Shown here in pieces: positions 41,610 through 50,446 of a stretch of 64,000 nt of DNA (its first letter is position 1; the number at the start of each line of letters is the position of its first letter). The stretch spans positions 177,505-241,504 of the forward strand of contig JBOZRQ010000033.1 of NCBI GenBank assembly GCA_050789255.1, written 5' to 3'. The stretch is from JBOZRQ01 sp050789255. GTDB taxonomy: Bacteria > Bacillota > Sulfobacillia > Symbiobacteriales > Symbiobacteriaceae. Position numbers and translations under genes: made by a program. Below the pieces are notes generated by a model that saw only the letters and a list, made by a program, of their open reading frames with translations, did no database searches and was not told where the DNA came from.

Positions 41610-42494
41610 TTAACCCTTGATGCCGGTAACTGCCGCGCCTTCGACGAAGTACTTCTGGAAGGCGGAGAACAGAATGATAATCGGAAGCATGACCACCAGC
41701 GAGGCGGCCATCAGATGCTGCCACTGCGTGTCAGAGGTCGACTTGAACATGGCCAGACCGATCTGGAGCGTGTACTGCGACGACCGCTTCAAGTAAAGGA
41801 CGGGGCCAAGGTAGTCGTTCCAGGCGCCCTCAAAGCTGAAGATCGCCACGGTAGCCAGGGCGGACTGGGAGAGCGGCAGGATGATGCGCCACCAGATCCA
41901 GAGGTCGTTGGCGCCGTCGATACGGGCCGCTTCCGACAGCTCCTGCGGAATGCCCATGAAGAACTGGCGGAGGAGGAACGTGAAGAAGCCGCCGGCAAAG
42001 AAATGGGGCACGATCAGCGGGAGGTAAGTGCCTACCCACTTGAGCTTGGAGAACATGATGTAGTTCGGGATCATGGTGACCATGCCGGGGATCATCATGG
42101 TGGCCAGCACGACGCCGAACAGGAAGTTACGGCCGGGGAAGCGGAGCCGGGCGAAGCCGTAGGCGACGAGCGAGTTGGAGATCACATCGGCTGCCACTAC
42201 AACCAGCGCGTAGAGCGTGGTGTTGATGGTAAACCGGGTGAAGTCAACCGAGGTCCAAGCCTTGGCGTAGTTTGACCAGACGATCGGGCTCGGAATCCAG
42301 TTGGTCAGGGCGACCTGATCGTCCGGCTTGAGCGACGTGGAGATCATCCACAGGGCCGGGAACAGGATGAAGATGCTGACCACTGCCAGGATAGCCATCG
42401 CCAGGCCCTTCCACGCCCAGGTGACCAGGAGTTTCCGGCGGCGGCTGACCACCATTTCACGAGTCATTGCAGCATGTTCAAAGTTGGTTGCCAC
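41610..42494 (-). CDS. Sugar ABC transporter permease (MalG type)
   Basis: A 294-aa inner-membrane permease with six membrane segments and the ATPase-coupling EAA loop EAARIDGANDLWIWWRIILPLSQ. It pairs with the next upstream permease to form the channel of a carbohydrate-uptake (CUT1) importer. The GTG start overlaps the ribosome site region after GGAGG; the preceding gene ends 6 bp upstream. No ATP-binding subunit gene is nearby, so a shared MsmX/MalK-type ATPase elsewhere is expected. Confidence 0.9.
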   Translation of the reverse strand: MATNFEHAAMTREMVVSRRRKLLVTWAWKGLAMAILAVVSIFILFPALWMISTSLKPDDQVALTNWIPSPIVWSNYAKAWTSVDFTRFTINTTLYALVVVAADVISNSLVAYGFARLRFPGRNFLFGVVLATMMIPGMVTMIPNYIMFSKLKWVGTYLPLIVPHFFAGGFFTFLLRQFFMGIPQELSEAARIDGANDLWIWWRIILPLSQSALATVAIFSFEGAWNDYLGPVLYLKRSSQYTLQIGLAMFKSTSDTQWQHLMAASLVVMLPIIILFSAFQKYFVEGAAVTGIKG

Positions 42495-42500
42495 GGCCTT

Positions 42501-43430
42501 TTACCTCCTCTCTCCTTCGTAGTAGACCCAGCGGTTGGAAGCCCACATCTGAATGGCCGTAAAGACCATCACAATCGCAAACAGCATCCAGGCCATCGCC
42601 GACGCATAGCCCATCTTCAGCTCACCGAATGCCTGCTTATACATGTACAGGCCGTTGAACAGGGTGGAGTTGGAGGGGCTGCCAGGCGGGTTGGTCACAA
42701 TCAGGGCCGAAGACCAGTACTGCATGGCGCCGTTGATGCCCGTGATCAGCTTGAAGAAGATCGTCGGGGAGAGCAGCGGCAGGGTCACCGCCAGGAACTG
42801 GCGGAAACCGGAGGCGCCGTCGATTTCAGCAGCCTCATAGAGCTGCTTGGGGATCGACTGCAAACCGGCCAAGTAGATGAGGATGCCGCTGGTAGCGCTC
42901 CAAGCCGACATAATAATCAGCGCTGGCTTCGACCATTCAGGGCTGGCGAACCACAGCGGCGGGTTGTCAATGCCAATGGCCCGCAGCGCGTTATTCATGA
43001 TGCCGTCCTGCGGGTTGAAGATCCACAGCCAAAGCAGCAAGACCGAAATGCCGGTCAGCACCTTGGGGAGGAAGAAAATCGTGCGCCACATCTTCTGCAG
43101 GGGCAGGTCGAGGTTCAGAAGTACTGCGGAGACTACGCCGACGAGAATACCGATCGGCACGGCAAAGACGGTGAAATATAGCGTGTTGCCCATAGACTTC
43201 CAGTACAGCGGGTCATCGAACAGCATCTTCTTGTAGTTCTTCAGTCCAACCCAGTCCATCTGAGACGTGACATCGTAGTTAGTAAAGCTTGCGTAGAGCG
43301 AGAACAGCATGGGTCCGGCGACGAAGACGAGGAAGCCGACGATGAACGGCAGGATGAACAGATAGCCCGTGATCGCCTCCCGGGTCTTCGCGGTCATTAC
43401 CTTGCGGGTGGGTGCAGATGCGGATGCCAT
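42501..43430 (-). CDS. Sugar ABC transporter permease (MalF type)
   Basis: A 309-aa permease with six predicted membrane segments and the EAA loop EAAEIDGASGFRQFLAVTLPLLS. It belongs to the CUT1 class that imports oligosaccharides. The ATG follows AGGAGGTGA. A GC-rich hairpin separates it from the binding-protein gene, a common way to make more binding protein than permease. Confidence 0.9.
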   Translation of the reverse strand: MASASAPTRKVMTAKTREAITGYLFILPFIVGFLVFVAGPMLFSLYASFTNYDVTSQMDWVGLKNYKKMLFDDPLYWKSMGNTLYFTVFAVPIGILVGVVSAVLLNLDLPLQKMWRTIFFLPKVLTGISVLLLWLWIFNPQDGIMNNALRAIGIDNPPLWFASPEWSKPALIIMSAWSATSGILIYLAGLQSIPKQLYEAAEIDGASGFRQFLAVTLPLLSPTIFFKLITGINGAMQYWSSALIVTNPPGSPSNSTLFNGLYMYKQAFGELKMGYASAMAWMLFAIVMVFTAIQMWASNRWVYYEGERR

Positions 43431-43477
43431 ATCTCTCGGTCACCTCCTGCGTTCGGAAAGGCGTTAGGGAGGCGAGA

Positions 43478-43506
43478 GACGCCCCGGGACCGGGCCCCGG
43501 GGCGTC
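43478..43506 (-). terminator. Intercistronic hairpin between binding-protein and permease genes
   Basis: GACGCCCCGG / CCGGGGCGTC stem (10 bp) without a long T-tract on the minus strand. Probably a partial terminator or mRNA 3'-end stabiliser that lowers permease expression relative to the binding protein. Confidence 0.6.
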
Positions 43507-43526
43507 GCCTCTGTTACGGTGGAAAC

Positions 43527-44837
43527 TTACTTGCTGGTGTTCTCCTGGACCATCTTGGTCACGGCGCCCTGAGCGGCACCGAGAGCGTCCTTGGAGGTCT
43601 TCTTGCCGGCGAGGGCGTCGTCCACGGCCGGGTTGATGGCGTCAAGGTAGGTCGGGGCGAACAGCGGCACGGGGATCAGGCCGGTGTTCTTCATGTTGTC
43701 GGCCATGCGCTTGAACTCAGGAGTGGTGATGGACTCGCCGGCCTTGTTGTAAGCCGGGAAGTCGTTCTGCTCCTTGGCCCAGGTCACAGCAGCCTCGGTA
43801 GCCCAGTACTTGGCGAACTGGAAGGACTCGGCCGGGTTCTTGACGCCGACCGGGATCTCCACCGCGAAGCCACCGCTGTAGGCGGCGTTCTGGTGCTGCT
43901 TGCCGTCGGGGGTCGGGATGGGAACGATGCCGTACTTGACGTTCGGGCCGTTCTTCTTCAGCTCGCCTTCCCAGGTGGCGGTCTCAACGATCATCGAGAC
44001 CTTGCCCTGGACGAACGGGTGCTGCGGGCCGCCGCCGAAGCCGCCCTTGAAGGCCGAGTAGGCGTCAAAGCCGTAACGGTCGGTCCACTTCTTCATCCAA
44101 TCAAGCACTTCGACGTTCTTGTCGGCGTTGATGGTCGGGAAGTTGCGGTTGTCGAAGAACAGGCCGCCGGCGTTCCAGACCCAGCCATGGAAGCCCATGT
44201 TGCCGAACATCGGGTGGAAGCCGGCGCGGGTGATCTTGTTGCCTTCCTTCTTGTCCAGCTTGTTGGCGAAGGCTTCGAGGTCAGCCCAGGAGACAGGGCC
44301 CTTCTCAGGGTCAAGGCCGGCTTCAGCGAAGTGGTCCTTGTTGTAGTACAGGTACTTGGTCTCGCCGACCCAGGGGAGGGCGTAGGCCTTGCCGTTAACG
44401 GTGACGGCGTTCCAGAAAGCGGGGTAGAACTGATCCTTCAGGGCGTCGGCGCCGAGGGAGCTCAGTTCCATGGCCTGCTTCTTGTTCGCACGGGTAGCGA
44501 CGGTGAAGATCTCAGGGCTGGCGACAACATCAGGCGGGTTGCCAGCGGCGACGGAGGCCAGGTACTTGGTCATCAGGTCGCCGAAGGGAACGAAGGTGTA
44601 CTTGACCTGGATGTTGGGGTTCTTGGCGTTCCAGTCACCGATGATCTTGTTGATGGTCGGCATGCGGGTAGCCGAAGACCACCAGCCCCAGAACTCAAGC
44701 TCAACCTTCTTGGCGGGAGCAGTGGTCTGGGTGCCGTCGGTCTTGGGAGCTTCCTGCTTAGCAGTACCGCAACCAGCGATGACCGAGGCGACAACGGCGG
44801 TGCTCAGGAACGCAGCGGTTGCTTTGCGCCAGTTCAT
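43527..44837 (-). CDS. Sugar-binding lipoprotein of ABC importer
   Basis: A 436-aa extracellular solute-binding protein (family 1). The lipoprotein signal ends SVIAGCG (Cys23), followed by a Thr/Ala/Pro linker and the binding fold (VELEFWGWWSSATRMPTINKIIGDWNAKNPNIQVKYTFVPFGDLMTKYLASVAAGNPPDVV). Many Trp/Tyr residues fit sugar stacking. The ligand is probably a mannose-containing oligosaccharide, from operon context. The ATG follows AGAGGAGG at 10 bases. It is the first gene of the eight-gene operon, 115 bp after the repressor stop. Confidence 0.88.
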   Translation of the reverse strand: MNWRKATAAFLSTAVVASVIAGCGTAKQEAPKTDGTQTTAPAKKVELEFWGWWSSATRMPTINKIIGDWNAKNPNIQVKYTFVPFGDLMTKYLASVAAGNPPDVVASPEIFTVATRANKKQAMELSSLGADALKDQFYPAFWNAVTVNGKAYALPWVGETKYLYYNKDHFAEAGLDPEKGPVSWADLEAFANKLDKKEGNKITRAGFHPMFGNMGFHGWVWNAGGLFFDNRNFPTINADKNVEVLDWMKKWTDRYGFDAYSAFKGGFGGGPQHPFVQGKVSMIVETATWEGELKKNGPNVKYGIVPIPTPDGKQHQNAAYSGGFAVEIPVGVKNPAESFQFAKYWATEAAVTWAKEQNDFPAYNKAGESITTPEFKRMADNMKNTGLIPVPLFAPTYLDAINPAVDDALAGKKTSKDALGAAQGAVTKMVQENTSK

Positions 44838-44952
44838 CCTAAAAAGTCCTCCTCTGTACTGTATGGTAATAAACTTCCCCCAGAGAACATGGAACCCCCC
44901 AGTGTGTGTGGAGCCGGGACACCACCTCCTGAAAGGCGTTGTCAAGGTTGAA

Positions 44953-46188
44953 TCACGCTTCCGACGGAGCAAACTCGACCGGTCCACGGAAGAGTCTGGC
45001 CAGAATTAAGGCTGCCGCCCCGGCCATGAGGAACCGGTCACCCAACGCCGACGTGACAATCCGCACGTCTTTGGAGAGCACCGAAAACGCTCTGGCACGG
45101 CCTAGCTCCTGTGCTCGGGCGAGAACGATCGGACTATTGGCCAAGCGTCCGGCGAGGACGATTAGCTCAGGGTTATACATGTTCACGGTATTCGCAACAG
45201 CGATTCCCAGGGTCCGGCCACATTCATCGAGCAGGTCCTGGGCGAGCTTGTCGCCGGCAGCCGCTGCACTGAGGAGTTCGGCTGCTCCGATGGCCTCCTC
45301 CGTGTCTCCGACGCTGGCGAGAGCGGAGCGGACGCCCCTCCGGATCGCCTCCCCGGCCTTGCGACCAAGCGCAAAACCTGACGCAATCGCTTCAAGACAC
45401 CCATAGTTTCCGCAACTACACCTTGGACCATCCACATCTATCGTAGTATGTCCAATCTCGCCGGCGCCAGAGCGGCTGCCTCGGTAAAGATTGCCGCCAC
45501 CCACAATCCCAGCGCCGATGCCCTGATCCACGATAATGAGAATTAATTCCCTTACGTTCTGACCGGCCCCGAACCAAACTTCACCAAGTGCGGCAGCGTT
45601 GCCGTCCTTTTCTAGAACTACCGGCAAGCCCGTGGCCCGTTCCAACATGTCCCGGAGCGGAACATTGTGCCACCCTACCATATTAGGCGGGGTGAGCAGG
45701 ACGCCGCGAGCGCTGTCCAGCGGACCGGGAGCAGCGACGCCGAGGCCCTCGACGGACTGCATGCGAACGCCGCCGGCCGACACAACCTGCCTGATCCCTT
45801 CTACAATGCGATCGACAACTTGCTGGGGCGTGGTTTCCGGCGTTTTGGGCTGGTTGACCCGCCCGATAAGGTTCCCAACCAGATCGAAGAGGCCGATCAC
45901 CAACTCGGTGCTCTGAAGCTCGCAGCCCAGAACATAGCGGGCGGTCGGATTGAGCGTTAGAAGCACTGGCTTTCGCCCGCCGCTAGAGGTGCCGAGGCCA
46001 ACCTCTTGGACAAGCCCCTCGCCTACCAGGTCTCCCACGGCGTTGGTCACCGTGGTGAAGTTGAGCCCGGTAATTCGCTTGACGTCGGCCCGGGAGATCG
46101 GACCCTGACGACGAATCAGGTCGAGCACGAGCGATCGGTTCAACTGACGAATTAAATCGCTATTTCCCGTAACTAACGGCCGACTCAA
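44953..46188 (-). CDS. ROK-family transcriptional repressor (XylR/NagC type)
   Basis: A 411-aa regulator: N-terminal winged helix (LIRQLNRSLVLDLIRRQGPISRADVKRITGLNFTTVTNAVGDLVGEGLVQEVG, about 10-65) joined to a ROK domain with VLEKDGNAAALGEVWFG, VDQGIGAGIVGGGNLYRG, and the zinc motif CSCGNYGCLEAIASG. These proteins release operators when a sugar binds. It lies directly upstream of the ABC/GH38 operon and probably controls it, possibly also the GH2 operon. No operator was identified with confidence. Confidence 0.87.
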   Translation of the reverse strand: MSRPLVTGNSDLIRQLNRSLVLDLIRRQGPISRADVKRITGLNFTTVTNAVGDLVGEGLVQEVGLGTSSGGRKPVLLTLNPTARYVLGCELQSTELVIGLFDLVGNLIGRVNQPKTPETTPQQVVDRIVEGIRQVVSAGGVRMQSVEGLGVAAPGPLDSARGVLLTPPNMVGWHNVPLRDMLERATGLPVVLEKDGNAAALGEVWFGAGQNVRELILIIVDQGIGAGIVGGGNLYRGSRSGAGEIGHTTIDVDGPRCSCGNYGCLEAIASGFALGRKAGEAIRRGVRSALASVGDTEEAIGAAELLSAAAAGDKLAQDLLDECGRTLGIAVANTVNMYNPELIVLAGRLANSPIVLARAQELGRARAFSVLSKDVRIVTSALGDRFLMAGAAALILARLFRGPVEFAPSEA

Positions 46189-46385
46189 GCGGGAGTCACC
46201 CTTTCTCTATCGGGAGTAGTAAACCATCCAGAATCTGCGGGTTTCTCGGCGGTGAGCGTTGGCAAAACGGGACTTTTGCCTCATACTTTCTCTAGCGAGT
46301 AGATTAATTGGCCGTTCCTACGCCAATTCCTCCTGGATACCCGGGGTCCGCGTTAATTTTTCACCTTAACAAAGTCCGGGACTGA

Positions 46386-47630
46386 TTATTTTGCAATGAC
46401 GGACTGCATTGCGGACTGGATGCGCAGCCGCCAGATCAGGCACAGAACCGCCGAGATCAGCGTGGAGCCAATGAACAGCGCAGGCAGATGGGTCCCGGTG
46501 AGCGGGCCGGCCAGCACCGGGGTGACGAAACCGGCGATACCGCTAACGGTGGCAAAGAAGGCGAAGTAGGATCCCCGGTCTTCCCTGGGCGCCAGGTGCA
46601 TGGTCAGGGTCTGATTGGCCAGGCCGAGCCCGCCGGCGGCCGTTCCCTGGAGGAGGTGGGCAACCACCAGCAGCGGCATGCCGCCCCACTTGGCCGCCAG
46701 ATAGAGCGCAGGAACCACCGGCAGCACGGCGGTCAGCAGGCTGATCGCCTTCGCCTGGCCGATTCGGTCCTGGAGCCTGCCGATGTACGGCATGGTGACA
46801 ATGGAGGTGACGGCCGAAACGGTGGACAGAATGGAGATCCCGGAGAACGAGATGCCCAGATACTGCTGCAGCGCAAGCGGGTAGAAGGGTGCAGCGAGCC
46901 CCTGGGCCAGGGTCCAGGCGGCGAAGAAGTAGGCCGCTGTCTGATGCGGGCCCCGCTTGGCCAGGGGAATCCGGATGGTCTGCCAGAAGGAAAGGTTGGA
47001 GCGGGTATCTCCCTGGGGCAGCTCGGGTAGCATGAACCAGGACGCATAGTTCAGGGCTGCTGCCACGAAGGCGGCGTAGTAAAGCCAGCGAAAGCCCGGC
47101 GCGCCCGGCCACTTGTCCAGCACCCAGCCATAAAGCAGCACCGAGGCCATACCTGCAAAGGCGCCCCACGAGTTCCGGGTGGCAAAGTAGCGCCCCCGGA
47201 CGTGCGACGGAATCAGGTCGGTCATGTAGCCCTGCCAGACCACCGTCGAGGGACCCATGAAGCCCCAGGCGATTACCTGCAGAGCGACGAAGATGATGAG
47301 TGCCCACTGAGAGGGAAGCAGCCACAGGGCGAAGAGGCCGGCCAGTGCGGCGCCGAACCGCTGAATGGCAGAGAAGGTCGCTAGGAAGTTCCGGCGCTTC
47401 TGGAGCCCGGCGACAAACGGAGCTGATAGTAGCTGGAGCATGGTGGCGAAGTTGGGCAGAGCCCCGAGGATGCCAAGTTCCAGACCACCGGCGCCCAGGA
47501 AGAGCGCCATGGCTGTAAGGTAGTTGCCGTTGACAGCGCTGGACCAGAGGCTGAACATACAACCCTCAACAATGGAGAAAATCATGCCGCGCCTGATCTC
47601 TTTCGAGGCTGAGCTGAACACGAAGGTCAA
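46386..47630 (-). CDS. Major facilitator superfamily transporter
   Basis: A 414-aa protein with about 12 membrane segments and the MFS loop 2-3 region (SAPFVAGLQKRRNFLATFSAIQRFG) and loop 8-9 region (MPYIGRLQDRIGQAKAISLLTAV). The HVRGRYFATRNSWGAFAGMAS segment is typical of sugar/unknown-solute MFS proteins found beside glycosidase genes. It is divergent from the GH32-like gene and could import its product. Start is TTG (47630) close to GGGGGG; GTG three codons later (47621) has better spacing. Confidence 0.8.
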   Translation of the reverse strand: MTFVFSSASKEIRRGMIFSIVEGCMFSLWSSAVNGNYLTAMALFLGAGGLELGILGALPNFATMLQLLSAPFVAGLQKRRNFLATFSAIQRFGAALAGLFALWLLPSQWALIIFVALQVIAWGFMGPSTVVWQGYMTDLIPSHVRGRYFATRNSWGAFAGMASVLLYGWVLDKWPGAPGFRWLYYAAFVAAALNYASWFMLPELPQGDTRSNLSFWQTIRIPLAKRGPHQTAAYFFAAWTLAQGLAAPFYPLALQQYLGISFSGISILSTVSAVTSIVTMPYIGRLQDRIGQAKAISLLTAVLPVVPALYLAAKWGGMPLLVVAHLLQGTAAGGLGLANQTLTMHLAPREDRGSYFAFFATVSGIAGFVTPVLAGPLTGTHLPALFIGSTLISAVLCLIWRLRIQSAMQSVIAK

Positions 47631-47677
47631 TACCCCCCATTTATCTAGTGTGCTGTAAGTGTATCACCACAACACTA

Positions 47678-47710
47678 CGTATTCCATACATGTAACTTTT
47701 CGTATACCAT
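47678..47710. promoter_or_regulatory. Two CGTATwCCAT direct repeats in divergent promoter
   Basis: CGTATTCCAT (47678-47687) and CGTATACCAT (47701-47710) recur at 23-bp spacing, about two helical turns, between the MFS and GH32-like genes. They may be tandem operator sites; they could also be chance. Confidence 0.3.
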
Positions 47711-47753
47711 GGGGAAAGCAAGGACTCACGTTGAGAGGAGAGGCAGAAAGCTG

Positions 47754-49199
47754 TTGGAGTTTAAGAAAGTCGACGCCGTACACCTCCGTCCCACTAAGAG
47801 AGAAGATGACGCCTGGTTTGGAGATGCGGTGCCCTTCTATTGGGAGGGGACATGGCACCTGTTCTATGTGTGGGACCAGGGGCACCTGATTTTGCCCCGG
47901 GTTTGCCATGCGTGGGGCCACTTTATCTCGAAGGACCTGGTGCACTGGGAAGAGGCGCCCATGGCGATCGAGCCAGGCGAGGAGGCCTCGTGCGGCACCG
48001 GCACCGTCATGGAGAAGGACGGGGTTTTCCACCTGTTCTACTTGGGGCGGTACTTCTCGACCAATGGCGTGATGTCCGAAACGATGTGCCACGCCACCAG
48101 CACCGACCTGGTTCATTGGACCAAGGATCCCAAGAACCCGTTCTCCCGTGCGGACCTGACGCGCTACTCGGTCAAGGACTGGCGCGACGGGTTCCCGATT
48201 TGGAACCCCAAGGCGCAGGAATGGTGGATGCTGCTGACCAGCTCCCTGAAGGATGGGCCGGAGCCCTTCCGGGGCAGCGTCGGCTTGCTCGCCTCGAAGG
48301 ACTTTGAGAACTGGGAGCCCCGGGACCCGTACTGGGCGCCCGCCCTGGGCCGGCACCTGGAGTGCCCGGATCTGTTTGAATGGAACGGCTGGTGGTACCT
48401 GGTCTTCTCCGGCGGGTATGGTCACGCTGTGGGGACGCTCTACCGGAAGTCCCGCAGTATGTTCGGCCCCTGGGAGTCAGCGACCATCGATACCTTCGAC
48501 GGACCGTGCTTCTATGCCGCCAAGACCGCCGGCGACGCCAACCGCCGCATGATCTTCGGCTGGACAGGCACCCGCAAGGGCGACACCGATACGGGCGGCA
48601 TGCAGTGGGGCGGCCACGGGATCATGCGGGAGATTGTGCAGGATGTGGAGACCGGCGACCTTTGGGTGAAGATGCCCGAGGAGCGCCGCACCATGGGCAC
48701 GGTCCTGGACACCCCGGCCCTGGCTCCGCAGATGGGCCAGTGGAGCATCGCCGGTCAGTCGGCGACCGCTGAGCACACCTATGACCTCGCCTTTGCGACG
48801 ACGCCGGCGCCGACCAACTACATGGTCAGCTTCACGTTCAAGCCCTCGGCCAAGACCCAGCGCTTCGGCATGTTGCTGAAGACGGACCCCAACCTGACCC
48901 AGGGCTACCGGGTCTCCGTGGAGCCATTCCGGCAGCGCCTCATGATCAGCTCCTACGGGCCTGAGGGCAAGTGGCGCGGGTACCCCCTGGAGCGCCCCCT
49001 CCCCTGCTCTCCCGACCAGGAGTTCTCGGTCCGCGTGGTCTTCTCGGACTCCATCCTGGAGGTCTTCGTGAACGACAAGGTCGCCCTGGCCGGGCGCTAC
49101 TACGATCACAAGGGTGGCCACATCGGCCTCTTTGTGGAAGAGGGCGCCGGCACCTTTGGCGACATTCAGGTCCGCCAGCTCCCCGACGAGACCTGGTGA
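47754..49199 (+). CDS. GH32-like beta-fructosidase family protein
   Basis: A 481-aa cytoplasmic protein with the GH32/GH68/GH43 five-bladed propeller pattern. Likely nucleophile Asp in FGDAVPFYWEGTWHLFYVW, a 'RD' stabiliser in VKDWRDGFPIWN, and the acid/base Glu in LECPDLFEWNGWWYLVFSGG (the ECPD motif of GH32). A C-terminal beta-sandwich domain follows (about 350-481; SDSILEVFVNDKVALAGRYYDHKGGHIGLFVE), as in levanases and invertases. Classical GH32 proteins have NDPNG at the nucleophile; the change here means the substrate may not be a fructan. TTG at 47754, after AGGAGAGGCAG, is the supported start; the upstream ATG has no ribosome site. Confidence 0.75.
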   Translation: MEFKKVDAVHLRPTKREDDAWFGDAVPFYWEGTWHLFYVWDQGHLILPRVCHAWGHFISKDLVHWEEAPMAIEPGEEASCGTGTVMEKDGVFHLFYLGRYFSTNGVMSETMCHATSTDLVHWTKDPKNPFSRADLTRYSVKDWRDGFPIWNPKAQEWWMLLTSSLKDGPEPFRGSVGLLASKDFENWEPRDPYWAPALGRHLECPDLFEWNGWWYLVFSGGYGHAVGTLYRKSRSMFGPWESATIDTFDGPCFYAAKTAGDANRRMIFGWTGTRKGDTDTGGMQWGGHGIMREIVQDVETGDLWVKMPEERRTMGTVLDTPALAPQMGQWSIAGQSATAEHTYDLAFATTPAPTNYMVSFTFKPSAKTQRFGMLLKTDPNLTQGYRVSVEPFRQRLMISSYGPEGKWRGYPLERPLPCSPDQEFSVRVVFSDSILEVFVNDKVALAGRYYDHKGGHIGLFVEEGAGTFGDIQVRQLPDETW

Positions 49200-49216
49200 T
49201 TTGCGGTGAAAGATCA

Positions 49217-49257
49217 CGGGCGCCCGACCAAAAAGGTTGGGCGCCCGGTTTCGTTTT
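49217..49257. terminator. Bidirectional terminator
   Basis: CGGGCGCCCGACC-AAAAA-GGTTGGGCGCCCG with GTTTCGTTTT on the plus side, between the GH32-like gene and the convergent small gene. Confidence 0.85.
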
Positions 49258-49426
49258 ACTCCGGTTTGACTCTGTTCTCAACGTAGGCGTTCTCCCGCGG
49301 GTGCTCGCCCTGGGTGTACTGGCCGCCGCCCTGGCTCTCATCCTGGATGCCGGCCTGGTTGGGGTCGGCGTCTTGCACGCTGCTCTTGATCTCCCTGGGG
49401 TCTGAAGAGACTCGCTTTCCTGGCAT
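49256..49426 (-). CDS. Small hydrophilic protein
   Basis: A 56-aa protein rich in Gln, Glu, Asp, Gly and Asn (MPGKRVSSDPREIKSSVQD... ending ENRVKPE) with no Cys, Trp or membrane segment; probably disordered. The ATG follows GGAGGG at 8 bases, and the stop abuts a shared terminator, so gene boundaries are convincing. No family recognised; small stress- or spore-related hydrophilic proteins have this look, but that is only a guess. Confidence 0.6.
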   Translation of the reverse strand: MPGKRVSSDPREIKSSVQDADPNQAGIQDESQGGGQYTQGEHPRENAYVENRVKPE

Positions 49427-49549
49427 GGCTTTTTCCCTCCTCGCGCAGGTTAGCATGTCCTGCCCGGGTAAGACTAACACGGCCCGTTGTTGACGGCAGG
49501 AACCAGCCCCCTCCCGCAGGGAAGAGAACGGGAAAGGAGTGGGCTGGAG

Positions 49550-50377
49550 ATGCCGGAATGGCCGGACCTGCATGTACTTAGGATGCGCCTACAGGGCGCC
49601 CTCATCAACCGGGGCGTCGTCGCTGCAAGTGTGTTCAACCCGCTGGTGGTGCGCTCGGTGCTCCCCTTGCCACAGTGGATGGAAGGGCGACGCCTGCATG
49701 CTCTATCTCACCGCGGGAAGTTCCTGACCTTCCACTGGGACGACGGGTCGCTGATGGTGGTGAATCCGATGCTGACCGGGGTGTTCGCCATCAGCCCGCC
49801 GGGGGCGAAGCGGACCAAGGACACCGCTTTCAGCATCACCTTCGAGGGCGATCTCCAGTTGCGTTACCGTGACGAGAAGCAGATGGGCAAGGTCTACCTG
49901 TTGCGGGGCGAGGACCCGGCGAAGGCGGTCCCCGGCTTTGCAGAGCTGGGTCCGGAGGCCGACCCGACAACCTTGGACGAACAGGGGTTCATCGCACGGG
50001 CCCGGAAGCGCCAGTACGAGGTACGGAACCTGCTGATGGACCAGGAGATTCTCGCCGGAATCGGCAACGCCTATGCGGACGAGATCCTCTTTGAGGCCCG
50101 CCTGCACCCCAAGCGCAAGTGCTCTTCCCTTTCGGCGGATGAGTGGCAGACGCTGGCGAGAGCGGTCCGGTCCGTGATGGCCGAGGGGGTGCGGGCCGTG
50201 GAGCAGGGATTGCCCCCCGGGCTTGGCACCAAGGTGCGCTCCCACATGAAGGTGCGCGGCCGGGAGGAGACCCCCTGCCCCCGCTGCGGAACCCGCATTG
50301 TCCTCAGGAGCCTTGGCTACATGGAGACCAACTTCTGCCCCGGCTGCCAGCCTGCCCCGCCCGGACAGCTCTATTGA
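49550..50377 (+). CDS. Fpg/Nei-family DNA glycosylase
   Basis: A 275-aa base-excision repair enzyme. It begins MPEWPDL: Pro2 is the catalytic Schiff-base nucleophile and Glu3 the second catalytic residue. The helix-two-turn-helix (LLMDQEILAGIGNAYADEILFEARLHPKRKCSSL) and the C-terminal zinc finger (CPRCGTRIVLRSLGYMETNFCPGCQ) are intact. It excises oxidised bases and nicks the strand. Start ATG after AAAGGAG; only this start gives Pro at position 2. Which lesions it prefers (MutM-like 8-oxoG or Nei-like pyrimidines) cannot be decided, and the second-half loop is Nei-like. Confidence 0.87.
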   Translation: MPEWPDLHVLRMRLQGALINRGVVAASVFNPLVVRSVLPLPQWMEGRRLHALSHRGKFLTFHWDDGSLMVVNPMLTGVFAISPPGAKRTKDTAFSITFEGDLQLRYRDEKQMGKVYLLRGEDPAKAVPGFAELGPEADPTTLDEQGFIARARKRQYEVRNLLMDQEILAGIGNAYADEILFEARLHPKRKCSSLSADEWQTLARAVRSVMAEGVRAVEQGLPPGLGTKVRSHMKVRGREETPCPRCGTRIVLRSLGYMETNFCPGCQPAPPGQLY

Positions 50378-50446
50378 CAGCTACAACGCCCCCGCATGAT
50401 TCCGTGCGCAAACGGGGAGATTGATGGCTGGGAGCGTGATCTTCGG

